A stretch of DNA of 64,000 nucleotides from Zobellella maritima (GTDB taxonomy: Bacteria > Pseudomonadota > Gammaproteobacteria > Enterobacterales > Aeromonadaceae). Below the pieces are notes generated by a model. That model did not search any database. It was given only the letters and a program-made list of their open reading frames with translations, and was not told where the DNA came from. The stretch covers positions 186,001 to 250,000 of the forward strand of contig NZ_QCZE01000003.1 of NCBI RefSeq assembly GCF_003075035.1. The letters run 5' to 3'. This document shows positions 17,724 to 27,109 of this stretch, piece by piece; within the stretch, counting starts at the first letter, position 1, and each line of letters starts with the position of its first letter. The position numbers and the translations under genes were made by a program.

Positions 17724-18536
17724 ATGCACCAAGATTTCGCCAAAAACCTGCGCCTGCTCTGCAGTTATTACAAGTCTGTGGCCGAGGTATGCCGCAAGCT
17801 CAAGATCAACCGGCCCCAGTTCAACCGCTATTTAAGCGGCCGCTATAAGCCATCGGCTCACAGCCTGCGCCGCCTGTGTGATTTCTTCGGGGTTGAAGAG
17901 CACGAAATTCTGATGCCCCACAGCCAGTTTGAGCTGCTGATCCAGGTCAGGCCCAAACCCCAGCTGGCGGAAGAGGCGCATCCGGAAACCGCTCACCTGA
18001 GCCTGCTGCAGGCCAATTCTCATGGGCTGGAGAAATATCTGGGCTATTACTTCGAGTACCACTATTCCATGGCATTCCCGGGCAAGATCTTGCGCAACCT
18101 GGTCTGCCTGCAACGCCGGGGAACCGGCGTCTATTACCAGCGCACCGAGCGCCTGCAACAAAATCCGGGAGAGCGGGTCTACCACAGCAAGTATCTGGGC
18201 ATGGCCCACCTGCTGGCGGACCGGATTTTCCTAGTCGATTATGAGTCGCTCACCGGCAACCAGATCACCCAGACCATACTGATCCCCACCTTCAAGAGCC
18301 GAGTGGGTCGGCTCAGCGGTCTGCGCCTCGGGGCTTCCGCCAGCGGCGAACGCATCCCCAGCTGTACCCGGGTGGTGCTGGAATATCTGGGTCGGCAGGT
18401 GGATATTCGCCGTACCCTGGCCCTGTGCAGTACTTTCGAAGCCGACAGCGGCCAGATTTCCCGGTCAATACTCGAAGCCATCGGCAACGATATGGCACCG
18501 GGTGAACACCACTTCCGGGCCAGGCATTATTTTTGA
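17724..18536 (+). CDS. XRE-family transcriptional regulator divergent from aspA-ansA
   Basis: 270 aa. N-terminal Cro/CI-type helix-turn-helix (about 4-60, with SVAEVCRKLKINRPQFNRYLSG as the HTH core) and a C-terminal region of about 190 residues without a family I recognise, possibly ligand-sensing. Divergent position and shared 190-nt control region make it the likely regulator of asparagine/aspartate breakdown, an arrangement that recalls B. subtilis ansR-ansAB, where the regulator is a much shorter XRE protein. Function is inferred from context. Confidence 0.75.
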   Translation: MHQDFAKNLRLLCSYYKSVAEVCRKLKINRPQFNRYLSGRYKPSAHSLRRLCDFFGVEEHEILMPHSQFELLIQVRPKPQLAEEAHPETAHLSLLQANSHGLEKYLGYYFEYHYSMAFPGKILRNLVCLQRRGTGVYYQRTERLQQNPGERVYHSKYLGMAHLLADRIFLVDYESLTGNQITQTILIPTFKSRVGRLSGLRLGASASGERIPSCTRVVLEYLGRQVDIRRTLALCSTFEADSGQISRSILEAIGNDMAPGEHHFRARHYF

Positions 18537-18944
18537 CTATGCCACCAGCCCCAGCCACAACTGCCGCACCACCACCACATTGGCAAGACTGACCAGAAAC
18601 AGGAAACAGACATAGACCATGATCAGATAGCGAAAATAGCTGCCCCTGTCATGACGTATACGACCATGACGTTCCTGGTTGTGCCGATGCGCCTGGGCTA
18701 TCCTGGCGAACAGCCCCAACTCGAAATGCATCAGAAAAATGGTGATCAGCGACAATACCGTGCCCAGCAGGGGAGCGATCAGAATCCAGCCCTGCAAGGC
18801 CCGGGTTATATCGGGCTTAAGGTAGGGCACCGCCCCCAGCAACACCACTCCTATGGTGATCTGGAACAGCTTTTTCCAGATATGATCGTGACGATATTTG
18901 TATTCGTCCCATAGCAGACTTTCCCATTCATGCCGGTCTTGCAC
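18537..18944 (-). CDS. Small multi-pass membrane protein linked to the DUF6351-like gene
   Basis: 135 aa from the GTG at 18944, which has AAGGGAG nine bases upstream; a longer TTG-initiated form from 18980 would start directly after the stop of the upstream gene. Polar N-terminus (EWESLLWDEYKYRHDHIW) then three hydrophobic helices (about 27-48, 55-77, 105-130). The D/EEYKYRH-x-W pattern before the first helix recalls a family of small oligomeric membrane proteins (RipA-like), but I am not certain. Probably co-transcribed with the lipoprotein gene upstream. Confidence 0.65.
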   Translation of the reverse strand: MQDRHEWESLLWDEYKYRHDHIWKKLFQITIGVVLLGAVPYLKPDITRALQGWILIAPLLGTVLSLITIFLMHFELGLFARIAQAHRHNQERHGRIRHDRGSYFRYLIMVYVCFLFLVSLANVVVVRQLWLGLVA

Positions 18945-18980
18945 CTGGGGATGCTCCCTTGCTTCCTCGATGGCCGGCAA

Positions 18981-21272
18981 CTATAGCATGGTCCTCATCC
19001 CCAGCTCGCTATCCGAAGGCCTGGCAATGTCACCCCGGGAGTAATCACAGACGCCATCCGGGAATATGGTTTCAAGCATGTCCTGATAGGGCGTCATATC
19101 GACGTCGCCATAGATGCCCCGGTTCAGGGCCTGCGTCACCGGCATCAGCGCACACTTGAACAGATCCCCGTTCAGAGGGCTGCCCGATACATTGCGGGGA
19201 GAGCGATAGGGGGGGAAACGTTGCAGGCAGGCTCCTGCCTGCTGCTCGCCCATCCAGGGTCCGGACCAGACATCCGGGCCCTCGGCGATCAAGTCACCGT
19301 CTATGGTCCAGCAGGCATCCTGTGCCGTCGCCGGACGGCGCCCCGTGGTCAGCCATTCATCTAGCAGTGCCAAGGCCTTGTCACTGGGATCGTAGGGCTT
19401 CTCGCTCTGCCAGATCAGCATGTTGTCACTATTGCCCCTGGCCTGCTGAATACGCAGCCGGGACGACAGGCTGGCATAGGAATGGTGCATATCCAGCTCG
19501 GGATCCAGATAGTGGCGCAAATCGATAATGGGAATATCAATATTACCCAAAAATACATGGCCGGAGTGATAGGCAGCCGCCATGGCACCAGGGTGTCCCT
19601 GACTACGCGGCGCCACCCGTACCAGCTTGTACTGATTACGCTCGAAGATCCGCAGCGGTGCGGCGCCCCCCGGTGTTTTCTGTATATTATGATCGCTCCA
19701 GATCGACACCCGGGACAGGCTGTCGTCGCCGGTCAGCACCCACAACCGTTCCTGCGTCATGTACCTGGGCGCCTTCCAGCTGCCGATATTGGCATTGATA
19801 TGCAAAAACTCGGGGATGCTCATATCCCCCTTTTTCAGGGCATCCAGGCCATACTGCACGCCGACATTGTCATGGGTGCGATTGGCGAAACCGTCTTCTC
19901 CAACCCCATAGATATGGGCCGCATCATGCCAATGGCTGAAGCGGGCCACCTTGGCCACTTTTGATGTGTAATGCTGGGCCCGATGGGAATAGTGGGGATT
20001 GTTGGTCAAGGGGGCCAGGCCGCGCCAGCTCTTGGAGCATTCGGTCGCCCCCGGGGCCAGCTTGGGCAGACGTTGCCCCAGTCCGGCATAGCGGGCCCAG
20101 CGGTAATATTTCTTGAAGGGATGCTCGATCTCGCTGCTGGCCGAGACTCCCATCACCAGGCCGCGGTTCTCCTGCACCTTCCAGCGTTTGTTATCCCGGG
20201 CGGTAACATCAAAATAATACTCCAGCAGCTCGCAGTCCAGTGCCCAGATACTCTGGGTGATCATGTCCGGATAGCTATAGAGGGGGATCAGGGCATCAAG
20301 CAGGCCCGGCTTGTTCTGGGCTATCAGGTATTGCTGCACGGCTCCGCCCGAGCCACCGATGCCTATCGTATAGTCGGGTTTACCGTAACGGGCCACGAAC
20401 TGGGCCTTGACCATCTCGGCGGTATTGGCCGCCAGCCACATGTTGTAATGGGTGCTGGTGACATTGCCACTGGAGCCGATCAACGCATAGCCCTTGGCCA
20501 GCTCGCCCACCCGGCGACTGCTGAGGTGACCCAGGCTCATCTTGCCCTGGCGCTTGCCAATGCCGACCCCGCCCTTGAAATAATAGATCAGCTTGCGGTT
20601 CCAGTAGGGACTGCTGGTTCCTTCGACCGGGTCATCGGGGTCGGCCAGCATGGCAATGGCATAGATAAAGCGGTTGATGGTGCCCTGTTCCACCCTCAGT
20701 ACGAAGGGCAGCCGCTTGCCATCCAGCTCCAGCCAGGCAATGTCCTCCGGCAGCTCACCGGCGGACAGGGCCTTGAAATGATCGCCCTCTGCCACCTTGT
20801 AATAATACCCCACCCGAGTTGGCAACAGGCAGTCCCGGCTATGACCCAACAGCCTGCCCTTGTCTTTCTCTCCGTCCACCATCGCATAAACAGGGGTACC
20901 TATGCCCTCCTGGTTATCTACCAGCGGTTGGCCCAGGTCAACTTCTTCGGTATCGCAGGAAAACGGATACTGCAGGGGGCCCAGGGAGTCGTCGATGGGG
21001 CCGACCTCACCCGGCTGAACGGGAAATTCAAAGCGAGACAGTTCCAGGGGAACCAGTGAAGCATGGGGACCGAGATAGGGGGGCCTGGGGGCGCCCGGAT
21101 CATAGCCGGGCGGCAAGGCTTCAACCAGCACGTCGGGTGGTGTCGGCTTCAATTCTTTGCCTAATCGGGCTTCTATCTCGCTGCAGCCCGACAGGATTAA
21201 CAATAAGGGGATGGTCAGCCCCGCCATGGCACAGAGTCGTAGCCAGTCTGAGGGTTTGTTAGCCTTATCCAT
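18981..21272 (-). CDS. DUF6351-like lipoprotein, putative alpha/beta hydrolase
   Basis: 763-aa exported protein. N-terminal signal with lipobox LILSGC (C30). Central GIGGSGGAVQQYL at residues 304-316 has the G-x-S-x-G shape of an alpha/beta-hydrolase nucleophile elbow (candidate Ser308), followed by LLDALIPLYSYPDMITQ; a late DLRHYLDPELDMHHSY segment may bring acid and histidine. Size and motifs fit the DUF6351 family as I know it, related to secreted esterases/PHB depolymerase-type enzymes; substrate unknown. ATG at 21272 chosen because the signal peptide follows directly. Divergent from a MarR-GNAT gene. Confidence 0.72.
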   Translation of the reverse strand: MDKANKPSDWLRLCAMAGLTIPLLLILSGCSEIEARLGKELKPTPPDVLVEALPPGYDPGAPRPPYLGPHASLVPLELSRFEFPVQPGEVGPIDDSLGPLQYPFSCDTEEVDLGQPLVDNQEGIGTPVYAMVDGEKDKGRLLGHSRDCLLPTRVGYYYKVAEGDHFKALSAGELPEDIAWLELDGKRLPFVLRVEQGTINRFIYAIAMLADPDDPVEGTSSPYWNRKLIYYFKGGVGIGKRQGKMSLGHLSSRRVGELAKGYALIGSSGNVTSTHYNMWLAANTAEMVKAQFVARYGKPDYTIGIGGSGGAVQQYLIAQNKPGLLDALIPLYSYPDMITQSIWALDCELLEYYFDVTARDNKRWKVQENRGLVMGVSASSEIEHPFKKYYRWARYAGLGQRLPKLAPGATECSKSWRGLAPLTNNPHYSHRAQHYTSKVAKVARFSHWHDAAHIYGVGEDGFANRTHDNVGVQYGLDALKKGDMSIPEFLHINANIGSWKAPRYMTQERLWVLTGDDSLSRVSIWSDHNIQKTPGGAAPLRIFERNQYKLVRVAPRSQGHPGAMAAAYHSGHVFLGNIDIPIIDLRHYLDPELDMHHSYASLSSRLRIQQARGNSDNMLIWQSEKPYDPSDKALALLDEWLTTGRRPATAQDACWTIDGDLIAEGPDVWSGPWMGEQQAGACLQRFPPYRSPRNVSGSPLNGDLFKCALMPVTQALNRGIYGDVDMTPYQDMLETIFPDGVCDYSRGDIARPSDSELGMRTML

Positions 21273-21351
21273 GGCATATACCTTTCTTCGTCCACCTTGG
21301 TTAATAGTAGTCAATAGATGTGAGCCAGATCTAAGTTCCCGGACGGAAAAA

Positions 21352-21386
21352 ATAGTTGCGGATAACAACAATGTGGATATAGTTGC
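21352..21386. promoter_or_regulatory. Repeats in the DUF6351-like / MarR-GNAT control region
   Basis: ATAGTTGC occurs twice (21352-21359, 21379-21386; period 27) and the first copy is part of an inverted repeat GTTG-CGGATAA-CAAC (21355-21369), 23-54 nt upstream of the MarR-GNAT start codon. MarR regulators commonly bind palindromes in their own promoter. Confidence 0.35.
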
Positions 21387-21408
21387 TCCTCACAACAAAG
21401 GAGTAGCT

Positions 21409-22332
21409 ATGGATCAGATAAGCGCCCTGCGCAGCCATTCCCGCACCCTGGTCAGGGAGCTGGGCATGCTGGATCAACACTGTGGCCGGGTGGATTTGTC
21501 TCCGGTACAGGCCCACCTGTTGATCGAGCTGGACAAGGGCCCACTCAATATCAATCAACTGGCCGAACGCCTGCGGGTAGACAAGTCCAACGCCAGCCGG
21601 CCCTTGGCCCGCCTTGCCAAGCTGGGACTGGTGGATTACCTGGATAACCCCGACGACGGTCGCAGCAAGCTGGTCCGGCTCACCTCACCGGGGCGCCAAA
21701 AACTGGCGGCGCTGCACCGGGAAATGAATGACTACGTGGCCCGGGCCCTGGCCCAGCTCAGTCCCCGGGAACAAGATATTGTCAGCCAGGGGCTGGCCCT
21801 CTATGGTCGCGCCCTGACCCGCAGCCGGCAACAGCAAAACCTGCTCATCACGCCGTTGCAGGCGGAGCACAATGCCGCCCTGGCCGCCCTGATCCGCGCG
21901 GTTTCCGCCGAATATGGACTAACCGCCGATCGCGGCTTCAGCGTGGCCGATCCGCAGCTGGATAACCTGTTTGACTTTTATCAGGGCAAGGGGAAAGGCT
22001 ACTGGGTAGTGAAGGATGAAGAGGGACGCTTGCTGGGCGGTACCGGCATAGGTCCGGTGGCGGCCAGTGCCGACACCTGTGAATTGCAGAAAATGTATCT
22101 GGCGGCCAACGGTCGCGGACTGGGGCTGGGCAAGCGGCTGGCCCTGCATGCCCTGACCCGGGCCAGGGAGATGGGCTACCGACGTTGTTACCTGGAAACC
22201 ACCGCCTGCCTGGGCGAGGCGCTGGCGCTCTACCGGGGCCTGGGTTTCCGGCCCTGCCCGCGGCTGGGTAACAGCGGCCACCATGACTGCGAAATCACCC
22301 TGGGGCTGGAACTGACCGACACCGCTGGTTGA
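21409..22332 (+). CDS. MarR-type regulator fused to a GNAT acetyltransferase
   Basis: 307 aa. Residues about 5-140 are a MarR winged helix (NINQLAERLRVDKSNASRPLARLAKLGLVDYLDNPDDGRSK holds recognition helix and wing), residues about 150-300 a GNAT domain with the acetyl-CoA loop NGRGLGLGKRL and the LYRGLGF motif. This fusion is a known architecture, with acetylation target usually unknown. ATG at 21409 has AAAGGAG nine bases upstream. Divergent from the DUF6351-like gene, which it may control. Confidence 0.87.
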   Translation: MDQISALRSHSRTLVRELGMLDQHCGRVDLSPVQAHLLIELDKGPLNINQLAERLRVDKSNASRPLARLAKLGLVDYLDNPDDGRSKLVRLTSPGRQKLAALHREMNDYVARALAQLSPREQDIVSQGLALYGRALTRSRQQQNLLITPLQAEHNAALAALIRAVSAEYGLTADRGFSVADPQLDNLFDFYQGKGKGYWVVKDEEGRLLGGTGIGPVAASADTCELQKMYLAANGRGLGLGKRLALHALTRAREMGYRRCYLETTACLGEALALYRGLGFRPCPRLGNSGHHDCEITLGLELTDTAG

Positions 22333-22352
22333 TTAGCCTGGCCTGTGTCGGG

Positions 22353-22961
22353 TCATTGCGGCTTGCTACCCCATAGCTCCTTCAGCCGCTGATCGCGACC
22401 GCACTGATAACGGTAGAACTTGTAGCGCAGCGGATTTTTAAGGTAGTAGTCCTGATGGTACTCTTCTGCCGGGTAGAAGGTTGAGGCCGCCTCGATTTCG
22501 GTCACTATGGGCCCGGGCAGCTGGCCGGCGTCGATCAATGCCTGCCTGGACTGCTCCGCCAACTGCCGTTGCGCCAGGCTCCGGTAATAGATGGCGCTGC
22601 GATATTGGCTGCCCTGGTCACAGAACTGGCGATTGGCGGTGACCGGGTCGATATTGCGCCAGAACACCCGCAGTAATTCCCGGTAACTTATCGTGCTCGG
22701 ATCATAGACGACCCTTACCGCTTCCGCATGACCGGTCTCCCCGGCGGAGACTTGCCGATAGCTTGGATTCAGCTTGTGGCCCCCCGTATAACCGGAGGTG
22801 GTGGAGAGCACCCCGTCCAGCTTGTCGAAGGGGGGCTCCATGCACCAGAAGCAACCACCGGCAAAGATGGCCACCGAGGTATCGGAGCCTGCCGACTCGG
22901 CCTGTACCAGGCCGGAACACAACAGGATAGCCAGGGTGGCGAGGTGTGGAGTATGTTTCAT
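22353..22961 (-). CDS. msrA: Peptide-methionine (S)-S-oxide reductase MsrA, exported
   Basis: 202 aa. MsrA repairs oxidised methionine. Catalytic GGCFWC with Cys37 (and Cys40); conserved GYTGG, GHAEAV and YHQDY segments; candidate resolving cysteine in YQCGRDQ. A Sec signal peptide (residues 1-21, cleavage after VQA) places it in the periplasm, unlike cytoplasmic E. coli MsrA. No MsrB fusion. Confidence 0.92.
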   Translation of the reverse strand: MKHTPHLATLAILLCSGLVQAESAGSDTSVAIFAGGCFWCMEPPFDKLDGVLSTTSGYTGGHKLNPSYRQVSAGETGHAEAVRVVYDPSTISYRELLRVFWRNIDPVTANRQFCDQGSQYRSAIYYRSLAQRQLAEQSRQALIDAGQLPGPIVTEIEAASTFYPAEEYHQDYYLKNPLRYKFYRYQCGRDQRLKELWGSKPQ

Positions 22962-23084
22962 CGATGGCTCCCCGAGCTGGTGCTGCTCAAGATCAAGTCC
23001 GTATCCAGTTGACCGTGAACAGACGCCTGTCGTTTCACCGACAATGTGCCGCCGACAGGGCTTCCTTGTCGGATACCAGGGGCG

Positions 23085-23429
23085 TTACTCCTCGAAGTAG
23101 GTGCCCCAGCCATCGTATTCGATACCGTACTTGGCGGCGATCGGCAGCAATAACCGGATCTGTGCGCCGATGGCATCTTCGGTCAGGGGGGCGTCGCCGA
23201 CGGCATCGAAGCAGAGCAGGGTCTGGCCCCGCTCCAGGGTCAGCTCTTCCGCATCCGTCACCTCGAAACCGGCCTTGAAGCAGTCCACCGCAGCCTTTTC
23301 CAGCCGGTTGAAATCGGCGCCGGAAAAGTGATGCTCGATCGTGTATTCCGCATCCGGGTTACTGCCGTCTTCCAGCAGGGATTCGATAATGTCACGGGTC
23401 TCTTGCTGCCAGTCGATGGGCTCGCTCAT
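23085..23429 (-). CDS. rraB: Regulator of RNase E activity RraB
   Basis: 114-aa acidic protein related to the RNase E inhibitor RraB; shares the ETRxIIExLLEDGSxPDAxYTIEHHxS, LEKAAVxxFKxGxEVTDxEEL and EYDGWGTYFEE blocks. It stops right after GTYFEE and lacks the long acidic C-terminal tail of the 138-aa E. coli protein. ATG at 23429 has AGGAG six bases upstream. Forms an operon with plsC (40 nt gap). Confidence 0.9.
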   Translation of the reverse strand: MSEPIDWQQETRDIIESLLEDGSNPDAEYTIEHHFSGADFNRLEKAAVDCFKAGFEVTDAEELTLERGQTLLCFDAVGDAPLTEDAIGAQIRLLLPIAAKYGIEYDGWGTYFEE

Positions 23430-23469
23430 AAGGGCTCCTGGGCCGTCTACGGTAAAATGATTGCCAAGC

Positions 23470-24189
23470 TTAGGGCCGACGCGCTTCTGTGTCCAGCACC
23501 GCAATACGCTCGGCGATCAGCTGCCGGCTGTGCTTCAGCAGCTCGCGGATCTGGGTGCTTTTATAGTCCTCTATATGGATCGGCGGCATCACCTCTATGA
23601 TCAGTTCGCCATTATCCCAGCGATTGAGATCGACCTGCCCGAAATAGCTGGAGCAGGCGATGGGTACAATCGGCACCCCGGCCTGCAGGGCAATGTGAAA
23701 GGCCCCCGTTTTGAACGGCAGCAGGCCCTTGCCCTGGCTGCGGGTACCTTCCGGAAACATCCAGATAGACATGTTGCGATGGCGGATCTTGTCTACCACC
23801 TTACCGATGGTGCTCGCCGCCTTGGCCTTGTTTTCCCGGTTGATCAGCAGGTTGCCGCTGAGCCAGAACAGCTGGCCGAACAGCGGGATCCAGAACAGGC
23901 TGTTCTTGCCGATGGCCACGGTGCGCGGCATCACTACCCCCGGTAGGGTAACTATATCCCAGTTGCTCTGGTGGTTGGCGATAAAGACGGCCGAATGCAG
24001 CCCCCTGGCCTGTTCGGCGACGCGGATGCGGACCTTCAGGCCGATCAATGGACAGGCCAGATGAAACAGCCGGCCCAGCAGGTGAACATTGTTGGGGTGA
24101 CGGGGCCGCAGCAGACAAAGCAGGGTGCCCAATACAAATACCACGACCATGGCCAGGCCAAGCAGCAACAGCCTAAGCAGCTTTAACAT
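23470..24189 (-). CDS. plsC: 1-acyl-sn-glycerol-3-phosphate acyltransferase PlsC
   Basis: 239-aa inner membrane enzyme making phosphatidic acid. N-terminal membrane helix (about 4-26), acyltransferase motif I NHQSNWD (H73, D78), motif III FPEGTRS (about 144-150) and motif IV around VPIVPIACSS. Lies between secA and rraB at the end of the dcw-secA region. Confidence 0.92.
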   Translation of the reverse strand: MLKLLRLLLLGLAMVVVFVLGTLLCLLRPRHPNNVHLLGRLFHLACPLIGLKVRIRVAEQARGLHSAVFIANHQSNWDIVTLPGVVMPRTVAIGKNSLFWIPLFGQLFWLSGNLLINRENKAKAASTIGKVVDKIRHRNMSIWMFPEGTRSQGKGLLPFKTGAFHIALQAGVPIVPIACSSYFGQVDLNRWDNGELIIEVMPPIHIEDYKSTQIRELLKHSRQLIAERIAVLDTEARRP

Positions 24190-24278
24190 GAAGGATCCTC
24201 AGGGTTTGGGAGACGGCAGTATACTGGCGGGATTTTGGGTGAACAAGTGTAGCCCCAGTGGTCAGATAAGCAGGGACA

Positions 24279-24300
24279 ATCCCCGGCCTGGGCCGGGGAT
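24279..24300 (-). terminator. Hairpin after secA
   Basis: ATCCCCGG (24279-24286) and CCGGGGAT (24293-24300) form a strong GC stem nine bases past the secA stop. No T run follows on the minus strand, so it may be an mRNA-stabilising hairpin or a weak terminator. Confidence 0.4.
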
Positions 24301-24309
24301 CTCAAGGGC

Positions 24310-27054
24310 TTAGCTTAACCGGCCATGGCACTGCTTGTATTTCTTGCCGGAGCCGCAGGGGCAGGGATCATTGCGCCCCACCTTGGCGCCGTCACGTACG
24401 AAGGTATCCCCGGCTGCAGAGGCGCTGGCTGAAGAGGCGCCTGCCACAGCGGGCTCATTCGCCAACTGATTCTCGGCCTGGGCATGGCTGAAGCTTTGCG
24501 GGATACGTTCAGCCGCCTCGCGACGCTGGGCCTCGGCGGCTTCCACTTCTTCCTGGCTCTGCACCTTGACCCGACTAAGGATGCTGACCACCTCCCGCTT
24601 GAGACTGTCGAGCATGCCGGTGAACAGCTCGAACGACTCGCGCTTGTATTCCTGCTTGGGATTCTTCTGGGCATAGCCACGCAGGTGAATGCCCTGGCGC
24701 AGGTGGTCCATTGCCGCCAAGTGTTCTTTCCACAGGCCGTCCAGGGTCTGCAGCATCACCGAGGTCTCGAACTGCCGCAGCACCTCGGCACCGACCACAG
24801 CCTCTTTCTGTCGATAAGCGGCGGCCGCTTCCTCTAGGATTTTCTCCCGCAGCTTCTCCTCGTGCATGCGCTCATCGGCCGACAGCCACTCGCCGAGCGG
24901 TAGCTCAAGGGCAAAGTCGGCCTTAAGCCGTTGCTCCAGGGCGGGCACATCCCACATCTCTTCCAGTGACTGGGGCGGAATGTATTCATCGATGACACCA
25001 TTGAACACGTCTTCCCGGATCACTTCGATGGTTTCCTTAATATCGCCGGTGTCCAGCAGCTCATTACGCTGCTCGTACACCACCTTACGCTGGTCATTGG
25101 CCACATCGTCAAATTCCAGCAGGTTCTTACGGATATCGAAGTTGCGGGTTTCCACCTTACGCTGGGCGTTTTCGATGGCACGGGTCACCCAGGGATGCTC
25201 GATGGCCTCGCCTTCTTCCATGCCCAGTTTTTTCATCATGCCGGTGACCCGATCGGAGGCGAAGATCCGCATCAACGCATCTTCCATCGACAGGTAGAAA
25301 CGACTGGAACCCGGATCGCCCTGACGGCCTGCCCGACCGCGCAACTGGTTGTCGATGCGGCGGGATTCATGGCGCTCGGTACCTATGATATGCAGGCCGC
25401 CGGCCTTGATCACCGCCTCGTGGCGCTGCTGCCAGTCGGCCTTGATGGCGGCAATCTGTTCGCTGCTCGGGTTGTCCAGCGCCTCTATCTCCGCCAGCCA
25501 GTTGCCCCCCAGCACGATATCGGTCCCCCGCCCGGCCATATTGGTGGCGATGGTCACGGTACCTGCCTGGCCCGCCTGGGCGATGATTTCCGCCTCCTGG
25601 GCGTGGAACTTGGCATTCAGCACTCGGTGCTTGATGCCTTCCTGCTCGAGAATGCGCGACAGCAGCTCGGAGTTTTCGATAGATACGGTACCCACCAGTG
25701 CCGGCTGACCCCGCTCGACACAATCCTTGATGTCGGCCACGATGGCCTGATATTTCTCGGCGGCGGTCAGGTATACCAGGTCGCCCATGTCCTTGCGGAT
25801 CATGGGCCTGTTGGTCGGCACCACCACGGTATCAAGGCCATAAATATGCTGGAATTCGAAGGCTTCGGTATCGGCGGTCCCCGTCATGCCGGCCAGCTTG
25901 TCATACAGGCGGAAAAAGTTCTGGAAGGTGATCGAGGCCAGGGTCTGGTTTTCATTCTGAATCTTGACCCCCTCCTTGGCTTCCACTGCCTGATGCAGGC
26001 CTTCGGACCAGCGACGCCCCGGCATGGTGCGGCCGGTATGCTCATCGACGATCACCACCTCGTTGTTCTGCACTATGTAATCCACATTGCGCTCGAACAG
26101 GGTATGGGCACGCAGCCCGGCGTTGACGTGGGCCAGCAGTATGATATTACTGGCGGAGAACAGGGAGTCGTCCTCGTTCAACAGGCCCATGCGCTTGAGC
26201 TCTTCTTCCACGAAGATCTGGCCGTTTTCGGTCAGCAGTGCCTGCTTGTTCTTTTCGTCGACCGTGTAATGACCATCCCCCTGGTATTCTTCGGAGTCTT
26301 CCTTGTCCTGTTTGACCAGCTTGGGGATCAAGGTATTCATGCGGGTATACAGCTCCGAGCTGTCTTCCGCCGGCCCCGAGATAATCAGGGGAGTTCTGGC
26401 TTCATCGATCAACACGGAGTCGACTTCATCCACCAGCGCATAGTAGAGCGGACGCTGAACCCGCTGCTCCGGCGAGAAGGCCATATTGTCGCGCAGATAA
26501 TCGAAGCCGAACTCGTTGTTGGTACCATAGGTGATATCGGCGGCATAGGCGGCCTTCTTTTCCTGGGGACCCATGCCTGGCAGGTTGCAGCCCACGCTCA
26601 GGCCGAGAAACTCGAACAGCGGCCGGTTGGTCTCCGCATCGCGGCGAGCCAGATAGTCGTTGACCGTCACCACATGCACGCCACGGCCGGTCAGGGCATT
26701 GAGGTAGACCGGCAGGGTCGCGGTCAGGGTCTTACCCTCACCGGTTTTCATCTCTGCTATCTGGTTGTTGTGTAACACCATGCCACCGAGCAGCTGTACA
26801 TCGAAGTGGCGCATCTCGAACACCCGCTTGGAAGCCTCGCGTACGGTGGCAAAGGCCTCCGGCAACAGAGCCTCCAGGGTTTCGCCCTGCTCCAGCCGGT
26901 TGCGGAACTCGGCCGTCTTGGCCTGCAGCTCGGCGTCGGACAGGGCCTCGAACTTGGGCTCCATGGCATTGATTTCATTTACTACTTTACGCAACCGCTT
27001 GAGCGTTCTGTCATTACGGCTACCGATTATCTTGGTGAATAATTTGGTAATCAT
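24310..27054 (-). CDS. secA: Preprotein translocase ATPase SecA
   Basis: 914-aa motor of the Sec pathway. Walker A GEGKTLTA (about 102-109), [15 protein letters not shown] (DEAD-like box, about 209-223), second helicase domain with [13 protein letters not shown] and [21 protein letters not shown], and the C-terminal zinc motif [13 protein letters not shown] that binds SecB. ATG at 27054. An M23 peptidase gene lies upstream where E. coli has the SecM arrest peptide. Confidence 0.97.
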   Translation of the reverse strand: MITKLFTKIIGSRNDRTLKRLRKVVNEINAMEPKFEALSDAELQAKTAEFRNRLEQGETLEALLPEAFATVREASKRVFEMRHFDVQLLGGMVLHNNQIAEMKTGEGKTLTATLPVYLNALTGRGVHVVTVNDYLARRDAETNRPLFEFLGLSVGCNLPGMGPQEKKAAYAADITYGTNNEFGFDYLRDNMAFSPEQRVQRPLYYALVDEVDSVLIDEARTPLIISGPAEDSSELYTRMNTLIPKLVKQDKEDSEEYQGDGHYTVDEKNKQALLTENGQIFVEEELKRMGLLNEDDSLFSASNIILLAHVNAGLRAHTLFERNVDYIVQNNEVVIVDEHTGRTMPGRRWSEGLHQAVEAKEGVKIQNENQTLASITFQNFFRLYDKLAGMTGTADTEAFEFQHIYGLDTVVVPTNRPMIRKDMGDLVYLTAAEKYQAIVADIKDCVERGQPALVGTVSIENSELLSRILEQEGIKHRVLNAKFHAQEAEIIAQAGQAGTVTIATNMAGRGTDIVLGGNWLAEIEALDNPSSEQIAAIKADWQQRHEAVIKAGGLHIIGTERHESRRIDNQLRGRAGRQGDPGSSRFYLSMEDALMRIFASDRVTGMMKKLGMEEGEAIEHPWVTRAIENAQRKVETRNFDIRKNLLEFDDVANDQRKVVYEQRNELLDTGDIKETIEVIREDVFNGVIDEYIPPQSLEEMWDVPALEQRLKADFALELPLGEWLSADERMHEEKLREKILEEAAAAYRQKEAVVGAEVLRQFETSVMLQTLDGLWKEHLAAMDHLRQGIHLRGYAQKNPKQEYKRESFELFTGMLDSLKREVVSILSRVKVQSQEEVEAAEAQRREAAERIPQSFSHAQAENQLANEPAVAGASSASASAAGDTFVRDGAKVGRNDPCPCGSGKKYKQCHGRLS

Positions 27055-27109
27055 GCTTGGCCAATTAGGATGTTGGAAAATACCCCCCGCCGTGAGCGGG
27101 GTCGAAAAT

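Noticed and set aside
25195-26775. 526-aa open frame antisense to secA
   Set aside because: Mirror of a strongly coding gene; no family features.
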